Below the pieces are notes generated by a model. The model was not told the origin of the DNA. It was given only the letters and a program-made list of their open reading frames with translations, and made no database searches. From assembly GCF_001449115.1 (NCBI RefSeq), contig NZ_LAIJ01000006.1, positions 1-56,857 of the forward strand: a stretch of 56,857 nt of DNA, read 5' to 3'. Shown here piece by piece: positions 9,309 through 17,655 of this stretch. Origin of the DNA: Occallatibacter gabretensis (GTDB lineage: Bacteria; Acidobacteriota; Terriglobia; Terriglobales; Acidobacteriaceae). The translations under genes and the position numbers were made by a program. The first letter of the stretch is position 1. Each line of letters starts with the position of its first letter.

Positions 9309-9728
9309 TTAGCGGTTCTGAGTTGCCGGCTGGGATTGCGAGGCGGATGCCTCCGGTAGCGCGTAGATCACCTCGCCCGGCTTGGCGTAGTGGAGCTTTT
9401 CGCGGGCTTCGTGCTCGATTTCGTCCGGGTTGGACTTGAGGCGGTCGACGCGGGTGTGAAGGCGCGCGTTCTCCTGCTGGAGATCGTCGATCTCTTTCTG
9501 CAATTGCTTGTCTTCGACGCGCTTCTGATTCCACGTGGTGAGGCCGTGCTTGCCGTTGACCACATGCCAGCCGAGGAGCAGCGCGAGACATACTGCCATC
9601 ACCGAGCCGGCCGGACGCCATGCGCGCATGGCCCAATTGAGGACACGGCGCGGCAGCGGCTCCGAGGCGCGAGCGAGCGGCTCGGCGATGGGCGGGTACA
9701 TATCGGCTTGTTCAGGCATGTGAGGCAT
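9309..9728 (-). CDS. ftsB: Septum formation initiator, FtsB/DivIC family
   Basis: Small bitopic cell-division protein that joins FtsL and FtsQ (DivIB) in activating septal wall synthesis. The 139 residues show a cytoplasmic N-terminus of about 40 residues, one membrane segment (about 42-56), then a coiled coil (about 65-105, KRVEDKQLQKEIDDLQQEN) and the family tail around PDEIEHEAREKLHYAKPGE. The long N-terminus and the Gln/Ser-rich C-terminus go beyond the core domain. It starts 10 bp after the phosphohexomutase stop, so the two are cotranscribed. Several ATGs (9728, 9719, 9701) are possible. Confidence 0.85.
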   Translation of the reverse strand: MPHMPEQADMYPPIAEPLARASEPLPRRVLNWAMRAWRPAGSVMAVCLALLLGWHVVNGKHGLTTWNQKRVEDKQLQKEIDDLQQENARLHTRVDRLKSNPDEIEHEAREKLHYAKPGEVIYALPEASASQSQPATQNR

Positions 9729-9738
9729 CGGGTTCCGT

Positions 9739-11145
9739 TTACGACAAGACGAATTTTTCGGCTGCGGACTTGAGCGCTTCCATATCGGACTCGCTGCGGG
9801 CCTCAGTGTATGCGCGTACGACGGGTTCTGTGCCGGAAAGCCTGTAGCAAACCCAGGAGCCGTCGTCGAGAATCAACTTGAGGCCATCTGTGCGAACCAC
9901 GCTGGCCACCTTGCGCCCGCTGAGCTCGGTTGGATCTGCCTTCAACTTCTCAGTGAAGCGGGCTTTCTGGTCGTCGGTCAAGTGGAAGTTCTCCCGAACC
10001 GGATAGAAGGAACCAACTTTGCCAAATAACTCACGTAATTGGACGCCGAGCGACTTGCCGCGGGTGGCGACCATTTCAGCCACGAGGAGATCGGCGATGA
10101 TGCCGTCTTTTTCCGGCACGTGGCCGCGGATGGTGAGGCCGGCGGACTCTTCGCCTCCAATGGCGATCTTGTCCTGGAGGATGAGTTCGCCGATGTACTT
10201 GAAGCCGACCGGGGTTTCGTAGAGCTGAACCTTGTGGTGCTCGGCGATGGCGTTGATGAGATTGGTAGTAGCGACAGATTTTGCAACGCCGTTGCGCCAG
10301 CCGCGGGTCTCGACGAGGTAATCGAAGAGCAGGGCGATGATGTAGTTGGGCTGAATGAAAGTGCCGTCGCCATCCGCAATGCCGAAGCGGTCTGCGTCAC
10401 CGTCGGTGGCGACGATGAGCGATGCGCCGATCTCTTTGGCTTTCTGTTTGGCGTCGCCGAGGAGATGATCGTCGGGTTCAGGCGCGTGGCCGCCGAAGAG
10501 GACGTCGCGGTAATCGTGGACGGTTTCGACGGCGACTCCGGCGTCGCGGAGGATGTCGGAAGTGTAGCCGCGGCCTGCGCCCCAGAAGGGATCGTAGACG
10601 ATCTTGATGCCGGATTTGGCGATGGCTTTGAGATCGACGAGTTCTGTGAGGCGCTTTACGAAAGCGGGCTTGATATCGACGGTTTCGAAGCCGCCGGATG
10701 GTGGGTCTGCCTTGGGGATGGAAGCGCCGGTGGATTCGAGCTGGGCGATGTCGGCTTCCATCTGCTTTGTAACTTCAGGCAGGGCGGGCGCGCCGTCATG
10801 GGTGTTGAACTTGATGCCGTTGTATTCCGGCGGATTGTGCGAGGCGGTGAAGTTGATGGCGCCGGAGGTCTTGAGCGTGCGGACGGCATACGCGATGGCG
10901 GGCGTGGGAGCGGCATCCGAGATGACGATGGGCGTGACACCGGCACCGGCGAGAACATGGGCGGCCTCATCGACGAAGGTTTCGCCCAGGAAGCGCGGGT
11001 CGCGACCGACGAGCACGCGGTGCGGCGCGGGCTGCGATTTGACGTAGGATGCGATGCCAGCGACGGCGAGGCGGATGTTGGCGAAGGTAAAGTCGCCGGC
11101 AACGATAGAACGCCAGCCGGAAGTGCCGAATTTAATGACGCTCAT
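9739..11145 (-). CDS. Phosphoglucomutase/phosphomannomutase family protein
   Basis: Alpha-D-phosphohexomutase that moves a phosphate between C1 and C6 of a hexose, feeding sugar-nucleotide synthesis. From the ATG at 11145 (AGGA upstream) it has 468 residues. Motifs: the catalytic phosphoserine loop TASHNPPEYNG with Ser102, the metal loop DGDADRFGIAD, the sugar-binding loop GEESAGL and the phosphate-binding RLSGTEP near the end. The frame is open to 11292 but that extension lies in the divergent cutA promoter. Followed by ftsB. I cannot decide the preferred sugar; GlmM is less likely because its usual signature is absent. Confidence 0.93.
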   Translation of the reverse strand: MSVIKFGTSGWRSIVAGDFTFANIRLAVAGIASYVKSQPAPHRVLVGRDPRFLGETFVDEAAHVLAGAGVTPIVISDAAPTPAIAYAVRTLKTSGAINFTASHNPPEYNGIKFNTHDGAPALPEVTKQMEADIAQLESTGASIPKADPPSGGFETVDIKPAFVKRLTELVDLKAIAKSGIKIVYDPFWGAGRGYTSDILRDAGVAVETVHDYRDVLFGGHAPEPDDHLLGDAKQKAKEIGASLIVATDGDADRFGIADGDGTFIQPNYIIALLFDYLVETRGWRNGVAKSVATTNLINAIAEHHKVQLYETPVGFKYIGELILQDKIAIGGEESAGLTIRGHVPEKDGIIADLLVAEMVATRGKSLGVQLRELFGKVGSFYPVRENFHLTDDQKARFTEKLKADPTELSGRKVASVVRTDGLKLILDDGSWVCYRLSGTEPVVRAYTEARSESDMEALKSAAEKFVLS

Positions 11146-11267
11146 GAATGCGTTTCCTTTCCATCCGCCGCAGCGGGGCCTGCATGAACATACTGCCTTT
11201 CTGGGGTGGGGTAGGGCAAGTAACGCGCCAGCAATGGTAACGACGTATACTCCCGCTGAGGCTAGGC

Positions 11268-11612
11268 ATGGCTGAATCTCCAACAACTGCACGGATTGTC
11301 CTTACCACCGTGGCGAGTGCCGGCGAGGCGTCTCGCATTGGACGCATACTGGTGACTGAGCGGTTGGTGGCGTGCGCAACGGTGATTCCTTCCGTGGAGT
11401 CGATCTACGAGTGGGAGGGGAAGACGGAGCTGGCCACGGAGACGCTGATGCTGCTGAAGACGGATGCGGAGCGGATTCCTGCATTAGAAGCGCGGCTGAT
11501 TACACTGCACAGCTACGAGACTCCGGAGTTTCTTGTGTTGCCGGTGGAGGCTGGAAGCACAGGGTATCTGAACTGGATGCAGAGCGTGCTGAGCGGGCGC
11601 GTGGCGGAGTAA
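11268..11612 (+). CDS. cutA: Divalent-cation tolerance protein CutA
   Basis: Small trimeric protein of the CutA1 family, ferredoxin-like fold, named for a copper-tolerance phenotype in E. coli; its true role is unsettled. The 114 residues are of normal length and carry the family signature: ACATVIPSVESIYEWEGK near the N-terminus, ETLMLLKT in the middle and HSYETPEFLVLPVEAGSTGYLNW (positions about 80-102) near the end. GAGGCTAGGC precedes the ATG. It is divergent from the phosphohexomutase gene and 155 bp upstream of the small ORF before bioY. Confidence 0.95.
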   Translation: MAESPTTARIVLTTVASAGEASRIGRILVTERLVACATVIPSVESIYEWEGKTELATETLMLLKTDAERIPALEARLITLHSYETPEFLVLPVEAGSTGYLNWMQSVLSGRVAE

Positions 11613-11767
11613 TCGCAGCCTGTGGAGGGCCGGATTTCGACGGCTTGGTCTGGTATTCTTGGCAACAGCGGAATGCTGCCGAACCTGATTTGTTTATTAC
11701 AATTGCGCTTGCTTTTGCAGCTGCGCCGCAGGACGGCAAATAGAAAAGAAAGACCGCGTATTGCCTC

Positions 11768-11926
11768 ATGCGATGGCTCATGATTGCACTCTTCGCCTCG
11801 GTAGCGGCGCTGCTCATTGCGTCAGCGGGCGTGGCACGCCATGTATGGCGCAGACATAAGCAAGCAGAGCAGACGCAGGAGCCACATTCGGCAGAAGAAG
11901 AGATTCATACGGAGGAAGGCAAATGA
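11768..11926 (+). CDS. Small single-span membrane protein overlapping bioY
   Basis: A 52-codon ORF with one hydrophobic segment (about residues 3-23) followed by a basic stretch (RHVWRRHK) and an acidic, Glu-rich tail (SAEEEIHTEEGK). Its TGA overlaps the bioY ATG as ATGA, and its last codons supply the GGAGG ribosome binding site for bioY, so the two should be translationally coupled. Its own Shine-Dalgarno is weak (AAAGAAAG). I do not recognise the family. Location suggests a role in expression or assembly of the BioY transporter, but that is inference. Confidence 0.6.
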   Translation: MRWLMIALFASVAALLIASAGVARHVWRRHKQAEQTQEPHSAEEEIHTEEGK

Positions 11927-12516
11927 ACAAACCCGCACCGATGCAGTGGGCTTTGAATGCGCAGGAAACGCCCGGAATCGCGGCGCTTCGTGCCGGTGGA
12001 ATTGTGCTGGCCGGGACGCTCTTTGTGGCTGCGTGCGCGCATGTTTCGATTCCGCTGTTCTTCACTCCGGTGCCACTGACACTGCAGCCTTTTGCGGTGC
12101 TGGTGCTGGGCCTGCTGCTGGGGCCGCGGATGGCTTTTGCGACGCTAACGGCCTACCTGGCCGAGGGCGCGATGGGATTGCCGGTCTTTGCGCCCGGGCC
12201 GACGGGACTTTCCGGGCTGGCTCACCTTTTTGGACCAACGGGCGGCTACCTGATGGCGTATCCCGCGGCTGCGGCATTGATTGCAGTTATGTGGCGGCGC
12301 AGCAACCGTAATTTTGGATGGGGGTTGGTTTCCGCTGCTGCTGGCGACGCACTGATTCTGGCTACGGGTGCTGTTTGGCTGGCACTGTGGACGCATGGCT
12401 CCGCATCTGTTGTCTTTACGCAGGCAGTGCTGCCGTTTCTGCCGGGCGAGGCTCTGAAGATTGCTGCCGCCGCGGGTATCGGAGCGGGTGCATCCCGCAT
12501 TCGCCGCGCAAACTAA
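11923..12516 (+). CDS. bioY: Biotin transporter BioY
   Basis: Membrane-embedded substrate-binding (S) component of an ECF-type biotin transporter; some BioY proteins work alone. The 197 residues have about six membrane segments, with BioY motifs such as IPLFFTPVPLTLQPFAVL, GPRMAFATLTAYLAEGAMG and FGPTGGYLMAYP. No ECF ATPase or T-component gene (bioM/bioN) lies nearby, so it either works alone or shares a module encoded elsewhere. It overlaps the upstream small ORF by 4 nt. mqnD follows after 67 bp. Confidence 0.93.
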   Translation: MNKPAPMQWALNAQETPGIAALRAGGIVLAGTLFVAACAHVSIPLFFTPVPLTLQPFAVLVLGLLLGPRMAFATLTAYLAEGAMGLPVFAPGPTGLSGLAHLFGPTGGYLMAYPAAAALIAVMWRRSNRNFGWGLVSAAAGDALILATGAVWLALWTHGSASVVFTQAVLPFLPGEALKIAAAAGIGAGASRIRRAN

Positions 12517-12583
12517 GCACAGACTTGAACGCAGGGAGTTTATTCCCTGCGCTTTAGTTTCCTTTGAAAGGAAGTATTGTTTC

Positions 12584-13459
12584 GTGAGTTCTTCGCAGTC
12601 TGATTCCGTTGCTTCGTCCCCTGAGATTCGCACTATCTCGATTGCCCACAGCCCTGACTCCGATGACGCATTCATGTTCTACGGTCTGGCCACGAACAAG
12701 ATTCGCGTGCCGGGCTACCGCTTTACGCACACGCTGACGGACATTGAGACGCTGAACCAGCGGGCGCAGAACGAGGCGTTCTACGACATCTCCGCGATCA
12801 GCTTTCATGCCTATCCTTACGTGCAGGAAAACTACACTCTGATGGGCTGCGGCGGCAGCGTGGGCGAAGGCTACGGGCCGATGATTGTGGCAAGCCGCAA
12901 GCTTGCGACGGAGGACCTGGGCAAGATCAAGATTGCTGTGCCGGGGACGCTGACGACTGCGTTTCTTGCGCTGAAGGTTTTCAATCCTGAGCTTGAGACC
13001 GAGGTTGTGCCGTTCGATCAGATCATTCCTGCAATTCAAGCGGGCAAGTATGATGCGGGGCTGATTATTCACGAAGGGCAGCTTACGTATGCGACGAGCG
13101 GCCTGTCCAAGGTGATTGACCTGGGCGTGTGGTGGCGCGAGACGACCGGGCTGGTGCTGCCGCTGGGCGGCAATGCGATTCGCCGGTCACTGGGCGCGGA
13201 TGTCCACAAAATCTGCTCGCAGGCGCTGCGCGATAGCATTCAGCACGGGCTGGACCACAGAGAGCAGGCGCTGGAGTATGCGATGCAGTTTGCACGCGAC
13301 CTGGACACAACGCTGGCCAGCCGCTTTGTGAGCATGTATGTGAATGAGCGCACGCTGGACTATGGAGCGGATGGACGCGAGGCGATCAAAAAGCTTCTGG
13401 AGCTGGGATACGAGCGCGGCGTGATCACGGTGAAACCGCAAGTGGACTTTGTGGATTAA
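12584..13459 (+). CDS. mqnD: 1,4-dihydroxy-6-naphthoate synthase (MqnD)
   Basis: Enzyme of the futalosine pathway to menaquinone that cleaves cyclic dehypoxanthine futalosine to 1,4-dihydroxy-6-naphthoate. It has a periplasmic-binding-protein fold without a signal peptide. The opening ISIAHSPDSDDAFMFYGLA is the MqnD signature; further family sequence includes NEAFYDISAISFHAYPY, GYGPMIVA and VPGTLTTAFLALK. The GTG at 12584 has AAAGGAAG about 9 nt upstream; the ORF stays open to 12461, overlapping bioY, which I judge spurious. 291 residues is normal. The rest of the pathway is not in the window. It implies menaquinone as respiratory quinone, made by the non-classical route. Confidence 0.92.
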   Translation: MSSSQSDSVASSPEIRTISIAHSPDSDDAFMFYGLATNKIRVPGYRFTHTLTDIETLNQRAQNEAFYDISAISFHAYPYVQENYTLMGCGGSVGEGYGPMIVASRKLATEDLGKIKIAVPGTLTTAFLALKVFNPELETEVVPFDQIIPAIQAGKYDAGLIIHEGQLTYATSGLSKVIDLGVWWRETTGLVLPLGGNAIRRSLGADVHKICSQALRDSIQHGLDHREQALEYAMQFARDLDTTLASRFVSMYVNERTLDYGADGREAIKKLLELGYERGVITVKPQVDFVD

Positions 13460-13469
13460 GAGGGCAGAT

Positions 13470-13877
13470 ATGGTTTCGATCCAGATGGAGTACCAGGGTG
13501 ATTTGCATTGCAGCGTAGTGCATGGCCCGTCAGAGACCGTGTTGAACACCGATGCTCCGAAGGACAACCAGGGGCGCGGCGAGAGCTTCTCCCCGACTGA
13601 CCTGGTGGCGACGGCGCTGGGAACCTGCATACTGACCACCATGGGCATTCTGGCGCGGACGCTGAAGATCGATATTGCCGGAGCCACCGCGATCGTTGAA
13701 AAGGAAATGACCAGCGCTCCGCCGAGAAAGATTCAGCAGCTGGCGGTGAAGATTCATATGCCGCACGGGGTGAGCGAAGAGAACCGGCTGAAGCTGGAGC
13801 GCGCTGCGCATGCCTGCCCGGTGCATAAGAGCCTGCATCCGGATGTGGCGCTGCCGATTTCCTTTACGTGGGGATGA
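13470..13877 (+). CDS. OsmC/Ohr-family peroxiredoxin-like protein
   Basis: Thiol-dependent peroxidase family active on organic hydroperoxides. From the ATG at 13470 (AGAGGG upstream) it has 135 residues. The two catalytic cysteines of the family are present: Cys53 in ALGTCILTTMG and Cys116 in AAHACPVHKSL. The sequence GESFSPTDLVATALG is typical of OsmC and YhfA-like members; I cannot assign the subgroup. It starts 10 bp after mqnD and is likely in the same operon. Confidence 0.9.
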   Translation: MVSIQMEYQGDLHCSVVHGPSETVLNTDAPKDNQGRGESFSPTDLVATALGTCILTTMGILARTLKIDIAGATAIVEKEMTSAPPRKIQQLAVKIHMPHGVSEENRLKLERAAHACPVHKSLHPDVALPISFTWG

Positions 13878-13917
13878 GGCATCGGCAAGTAAGACGGCTT
13901 GCGTGCTTCATAAAAGC

Positions 13918-13979
13918 CCAGGGCTAAAGCCCTATTTACCTTTCCGCTTGTTTTCAGAGGCCTGAAGGCTGCTCCCTCC
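13918..13979. repeat. Palindromic intergenic repeat, family 1, copy a
   Basis: AGGGCTAAAGCCCT (13920-13933) followed by GAGGCCTGAAGGCT and GCTCCCTCC. The same two modules, xGGCTAAAGCCx and xGGCCTGAAGGCCx, recur in other intergenic regions of this window (22314, 25285, 33570, 37457, 38588). It is a REP-like non-coding repeat. Confidence 0.75.
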
Positions 13980-13997
13980 AAAAATTAAAGGTGACTA

Positions 13998-15110
13998 ATG
14001 TGGGAGAATCATGCCCCGTTCGTTACCGCTGTTGACCTGCTTTTCCGGCCTGAAATTCTCAACCATTTCCAATCTCAGCCGATGCAGCCATTGTTGAGGA
14101 TGAGCACGATGGCTGAAGAACACCAACCTGTCTTTCTTCTTGCTTCGCAAGAGCCGGATTTGCTGAAGACGGCTGAAGCAGCGTTGCGCGTGGGCGGCGC
14201 ACGCGTGGAGATTGCGCTAAGCAGCGAGGATGTTCTGGCACGCGTGGCCGCCCCAGCACCCCTCTGCCCCGTTCTGGATCTGCTGCTGCTGGACCCCCGG
14301 CTGCCTGGCGCACCTACGGACCAATTGCTGGCTGCGGCGCACACGGGAACGATGGGGATGCCGTTTCCGATTGTGCTGTATACGGACAGCGTTACGCCCG
14401 CCTGGACCGAACGGCTTGCCGACGGCGTGATTGACGATGTGATTCCTTTTGGCTGCGGGCCGGATTTTCTGCGGCTGCGCGTGGAACGGGCACTGCGATG
14501 GTTCCAGCAGAAGCGGGAGTTGGAGCAGTTGCGCGAGACGGTTGCGCTTTCAGCGGAAATAGACCCACTGACAGGCGCGCAGAACCGCGCGGCGGTGTTG
14601 GCTTCTTTGTTTCGCGAGACGGATCGCGCACAACGCATGAATACGCCGCTGAGCCTGATTCTGCTGGATGTGGATGATTTTGGGCACTGGAATCTACGGT
14701 TGGGCTTAGAGGCTTGCGACCGGCTGCTGGTGGAAGTGGCGCAGCGCACGACGCGGCTGCTGCGTACGTACGATCTGTTTGGTAGAACGGGGAAAGATGA
14801 GTTTCTGGCCGGACTTCCGGGGTGCAGTACGGTGAATGCGGTGCTGCTGGCGGAGAGGATTCGCGCGGAGGTCTTCTCTGCGCCATTTCATGCGGCGGGG
14901 CATGTGGTGCGGCTCTCGGCATGCTTTGGCGTGGCGGCGAGTGCGGGACGGTCTCCGGTGATTGTGTTGCGCGAAGCGGAAGAGGCTTTGCGGCTGGCGA
15001 AAGAAGAGGGCCCGGAGAATATTCGCTGCGCTGGAAATGACATGGAGGCGCTGGCGAGGCCAGTGACGTTTCTTTCGCCTACATCAGGCGAGGACTTACT
15101 GGCCTGGTAG
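13998..15110 (+). CDS. Response-regulator-like protein with a degenerate GGDEF domain
   Basis: A receiver-like domain (about residues 44-165, with LLLLDPRLPG and acceptor candidate Asp99) is joined by a short coiled region to a GGDEF domain (about 185-345, starting at DPLTGAQNR). The signature motif reads RTGKDEF (263-269): the second Gly of GGDEF is Lys. The upstream metal-site motif is DVDDFGHWN instead of the usual D-x-D-x-F-K-x-x-N-D. Diguanylate cyclase activity is therefore doubtful; it may bind nucleotide or act as a signalling scaffold. The ATG at 13998 has AAAGG at good spacing; 14101 is an alternative. It sits alone between osmC and the opposite-strand hemW. Confidence 0.8.
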   Translation: MWENHAPFVTAVDLLFRPEILNHFQSQPMQPLLRMSTMAEEHQPVFLLASQEPDLLKTAEAALRVGGARVEIALSSEDVLARVAAPAPLCPVLDLLLLDPRLPGAPTDQLLAAAHTGTMGMPFPIVLYTDSVTPAWTERLADGVIDDVIPFGCGPDFLRLRVERALRWFQQKRELEQLRETVALSAEIDPLTGAQNRAAVLASLFRETDRAQRMNTPLSLILLDVDDFGHWNLRLGLEACDRLLVEVAQRTTRLLRTYDLFGRTGKDEFLAGLPGCSTVNAVLLAERIRAEVFSAPFHAAGHVVRLSACFGVAASAGRSPVIVLREAEEALRLAKEEGPENIRCAGNDMEALARPVTFLSPTSGEDLLAW

Positions 15111-15120
15111 GTTGGGGTGG

Positions 15121-16383
15121 TTAGTTGCGTGATTCGAGAGCTGATTCGAAAACGGGGGGCCGTGCTTCGCTTTCGTCCGCCTCTAGCGAGAGAAATTCCT
15201 GAAAAACATCGTTGGAGAGTAGCCGCCCGCGAGGCGTGAGGCGGATGTGGCCTTCGTCTTTGACGAGTAGGCCATCGTGCGCGAGGCGATTTGCGACTTC
15301 AAGAGCCGGGGCTACGCGAGTGCGGCCGAATTCGGCTGCTAATGCCGCGGCATCAACGCCGGAGTTCATGCGGAGACCGAGGAACCAGGCTTCTTCATGG
15401 CGGCGGTCTGGCGAGAGCCAGGCGGTTTCAGGGGATTCGGTGTCTTCGAGGTATGCCTTGAGATCGTCTGCGGTTTTGGAACGCAACGCATAGGCGGACT
15501 CGGAATCGAGGAGCATGGAAGAGGCATCAAGGCCAAGGCCGAGATATGGGCGGCGCTGCCAGTAGCGGAGATTGTGGAGCGAGGCGAGGCCGGGGCGGCT
15601 GAAGTTGGAGATTTCATATTGGGCCAGACTCGCTCCTGGGCCGGAGGCGGTTAGGCGATCGAGAGCGGTTTCATACATGCGGGCGATGGCGTCGTCGGAG
15701 GGGACGAGTTCCGCGTGATAACGCGCGCCTCCGGCAAGCATCTCGCGGCCCAGTCGCGAATCTTCATCGACTTCCAGCATGTAGATGCTGGCGTGGGGGA
15801 TGCCGGTGTCGAGGAGAACAGCGAGCGATTCATCCCATGAGGCGAAGGTCTGGCCGGCGAGGCCGGCGATGAGGTCGATGTTGAGATTGGTGATGCCAGC
15901 GGAACGAAGACGCTCAAGATCGCTGAGGACTGCGGCGCGGTTGTGCAGGCGGCCGCTCGAATGCGCTTCGCGATCGATGAAGGATTGCACGCCGAGGCTG
16001 ACGCGATTGACGCCGGATTCAACGAGCGCGACCAGTGTGGCATCAGCTATCTGCGCGGGAGCACACTCTACGGTGACTTCAGCATCGGCCGTGAGGTTGA
16101 ATTCAACGCGGAGAGCTGCGAAAAGGCGCTCGATGAGGTGTGGCTCAAGCAGCGAGGGCGTGCCACCGCCGAGGTAGACGGTATCGACGGTGCGCGGAAG
16201 ATCGACACCCATCTGCGCGGCCCAGGCATGCGATCGGCGCATGTCTTCGATGAGGCGATCGACGTAGCGGGTGTGCTCGCTGGCTGGATAGACGCCAGAT
16301 GCGAAATTGCAGTAGGTGCATTTCGAGCGGCAGAACGGGATCGAGATGTAGACGCCGAGCGCGTTGTGCGGCGGTTGAGGCAT
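15121..16383 (-). CDS. hemW: Radical SAM haem chaperone HemW (coproporphyrinogen oxidase-like)
   Basis: HemN-family radical SAM protein. The 420 residues open with the CxxxCxxC cluster motif (Cys18, Cys22, Cys25 in FCRSKCTYCNF). The residue two after the last Cys is Phe rather than Cys, which separates HemW (haem-binding chaperone) from true HemN (CxxxCxxCxC). Other family motifs: YLGGGTPSLL, GVNRVSLGVQSF, NLNIDLIAGLAGQT, followed by the C-terminal HemN domain. It is convergent with the GGDEF gene (10 bp apart) and divergent from the metallophosphoesterase. Haem delivery to respiratory enzymes is the known role. Confidence 0.93.
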   Translation of the reverse strand: MPQPPHNALGVYISIPFCRSKCTYCNFASGVYPASEHTRYVDRLIEDMRRSHAWAAQMGVDLPRTVDTVYLGGGTPSLLEPHLIERLFAALRVEFNLTADAEVTVECAPAQIADATLVALVESGVNRVSLGVQSFIDREAHSSGRLHNRAAVLSDLERLRSAGITNLNIDLIAGLAGQTFASWDESLAVLLDTGIPHASIYMLEVDEDSRLGREMLAGGARYHAELVPSDDAIARMYETALDRLTASGPGASLAQYEISNFSRPGLASLHNLRYWQRRPYLGLGLDASSMLLDSESAYALRSKTADDLKAYLEDTESPETAWLSPDRRHEEAWFLGLRMNSGVDAAALAAEFGRTRVAPALEVANRLAHDGLLVKDEGHIRLTPRGRLLSNDVFQEFLSLEADESEARPPVFESALESRN

Positions 16384-16527
16384 ACGTTGTTATTGTTTCA
16401 TGGAGAGCAAGCGGCGCATGGAATCCGGTGAGTCAACAGAATGCAAGAATTCATGGCTTACCTATTTTCTTTCCGGCATCATGGAAAGAGGGCCTTTTGA
16501 CATCGGCAGCCCCTCAAGGAGATCGGA

Positions 16528-17655
16528 TTGAAGGTTTGGCCGGCACTCGGCATTGTTCTTATTCAGGCCCTTCTCTGCCTTGGTCACTGGTTGCTTTATG
16601 TGACGGCGGTAAGCTTCTGGCCACTTGGAATTGAAACGCGGTATGTGCTTGCCCTTGCGCTGGCGGTGCTTTCCTTCAGCTTTGTGGCGGCTACGCTGCC
16701 AAGCTTTCGCTGGACGAATTTGTTGGTGAAGGTTTGCTATACGCTGGCTTCCGGCTGGATGGGTATGCTGAATTTTCTGGTTTGGGCGGCGTGCTTATGC
16801 TGGCTGATGGCGCTGCCGATTCACTGGATGGATGCGGTCAATGAGGCACAGGCGCGCGCGTGGATTGCAGATGTGCTTTTGGCGCTGGCGCTGACGGCTA
16901 GTCTGTATGGCTTTGTGAATGCGCGACGGATTCGCGAGCGGAAGCTGACGATTGAGCTGCCGAATCTGCCCGATGCATGGCGCGGCCGGAAGGCGCTGAT
17001 GCTAAGCGATCTGCATCTTGGGCATGTGAATGGCGCGGGCTTTGCGCGGCGCATTGCCGGTATTGCCCGGAGGCTGAACCCAGAGGTGATTTTTGTTGCG
17101 GGCGATCTTTATGATGGCTCGAAGGTAGATCCTGCAAAGCTGGCTGGGCCACTCGCTGAGATGAAGCCGCGTCTGGGGATTTATTTTTGTGCCGGGAATC
17201 ACGAGGAGTTTGGCGATGAGACCGCGTACGAAACGGCACTTCGCGGGGTCGGCTTTCACGTGCTGCACAATGAGCTGACGGATGTGGATGGGGTGCAGGT
17301 GGCGGGCGTGCGCTATGCGGACACGACGTATCCGCAGCGGTTGCGCGGAATACTGGAGAAGATGAAGGTGGATCGCGGGCGCGCGGCGATTCTGCTGAAC
17401 CATGTGCCAAACCGGCTTCCGCTGGTGGAGCAGGCGGGGTTCCATCTGCAGCTCTCAGGGCATACGCATGGGGGGCAGATTTTTCCGTTTACGTGGATCA
17501 CGCAGCGGGCATTTGGTCGATTCACATTTGGGCTGCATGCGTTTGGCGACCTGCAGGTACTAACTTCAGTCGGGGTGGGAACGTGGGGGCCTCCGATGCG
17601 GATTGGGACTGCGCCGGAGGTGCTTCTGATTACGTTTGAGCGGGCTGTGGCTTAA
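16528..17655 (+). CDS. Membrane-anchored metallophosphoesterase (YkuE-like)
   Basis: Calcineurin-like phosphoesterase with an N-terminal membrane part of four or so segments (about residues 1-130). The catalytic domain shows the two-metal motifs in order: MLSDLHLGH, VAGDLYDGS, CAGNHEEFG, LLNHVPN and LSGHTHGGQIFP. Family members YkuE/YaeI hydrolyse lipid-linked or other phosphoesters at the membrane; the substrate here is unknown. The start is TTG at 16528, chosen because AAGGAG lies 6 nt upstream. Its stop overlaps the stop of the opposite-strand efp gene by 4 bp. Confidence 0.9.
   Translation: MKVWPALGIVLIQALLCLGHWLLYVTAVSFWPLGIETRYVLALALAVLSFSFVAATLPSFRWTNLLVKVCYTLASGWMGMLNFLVWAACLCWLMALPIHWMDAVNEAQARAWIADVLLALALTASLYGFVNARRIRERKLTIELPNLPDAWRGRKALMLSDLHLGHVNGAGFARRIAGIARRLNPEVIFVAGDLYDGSKVDPAKLAGPLAEMKPRLGIYFCAGNHEEFGDETAYETALRGVGFHVLHNELTDVDGVQVAGVRYADTTYPQRLRGILEKMKVDRGRAAILLNHVPNRLPLVEQAGFHLQLSGHTHGGQIFPFTWITQRAFGRFTFGLHAFGDLQVLTSVGVGTWGPPMRIGTAPEVLLITFERAVA

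Noticed and set aside
10039..11187. 382-codon plus-strand frame opposite the phosphohexomutase gene
   Set aside because: Asp/Gly-rich shadow; the minus-strand enzyme has all catalytic motifs.
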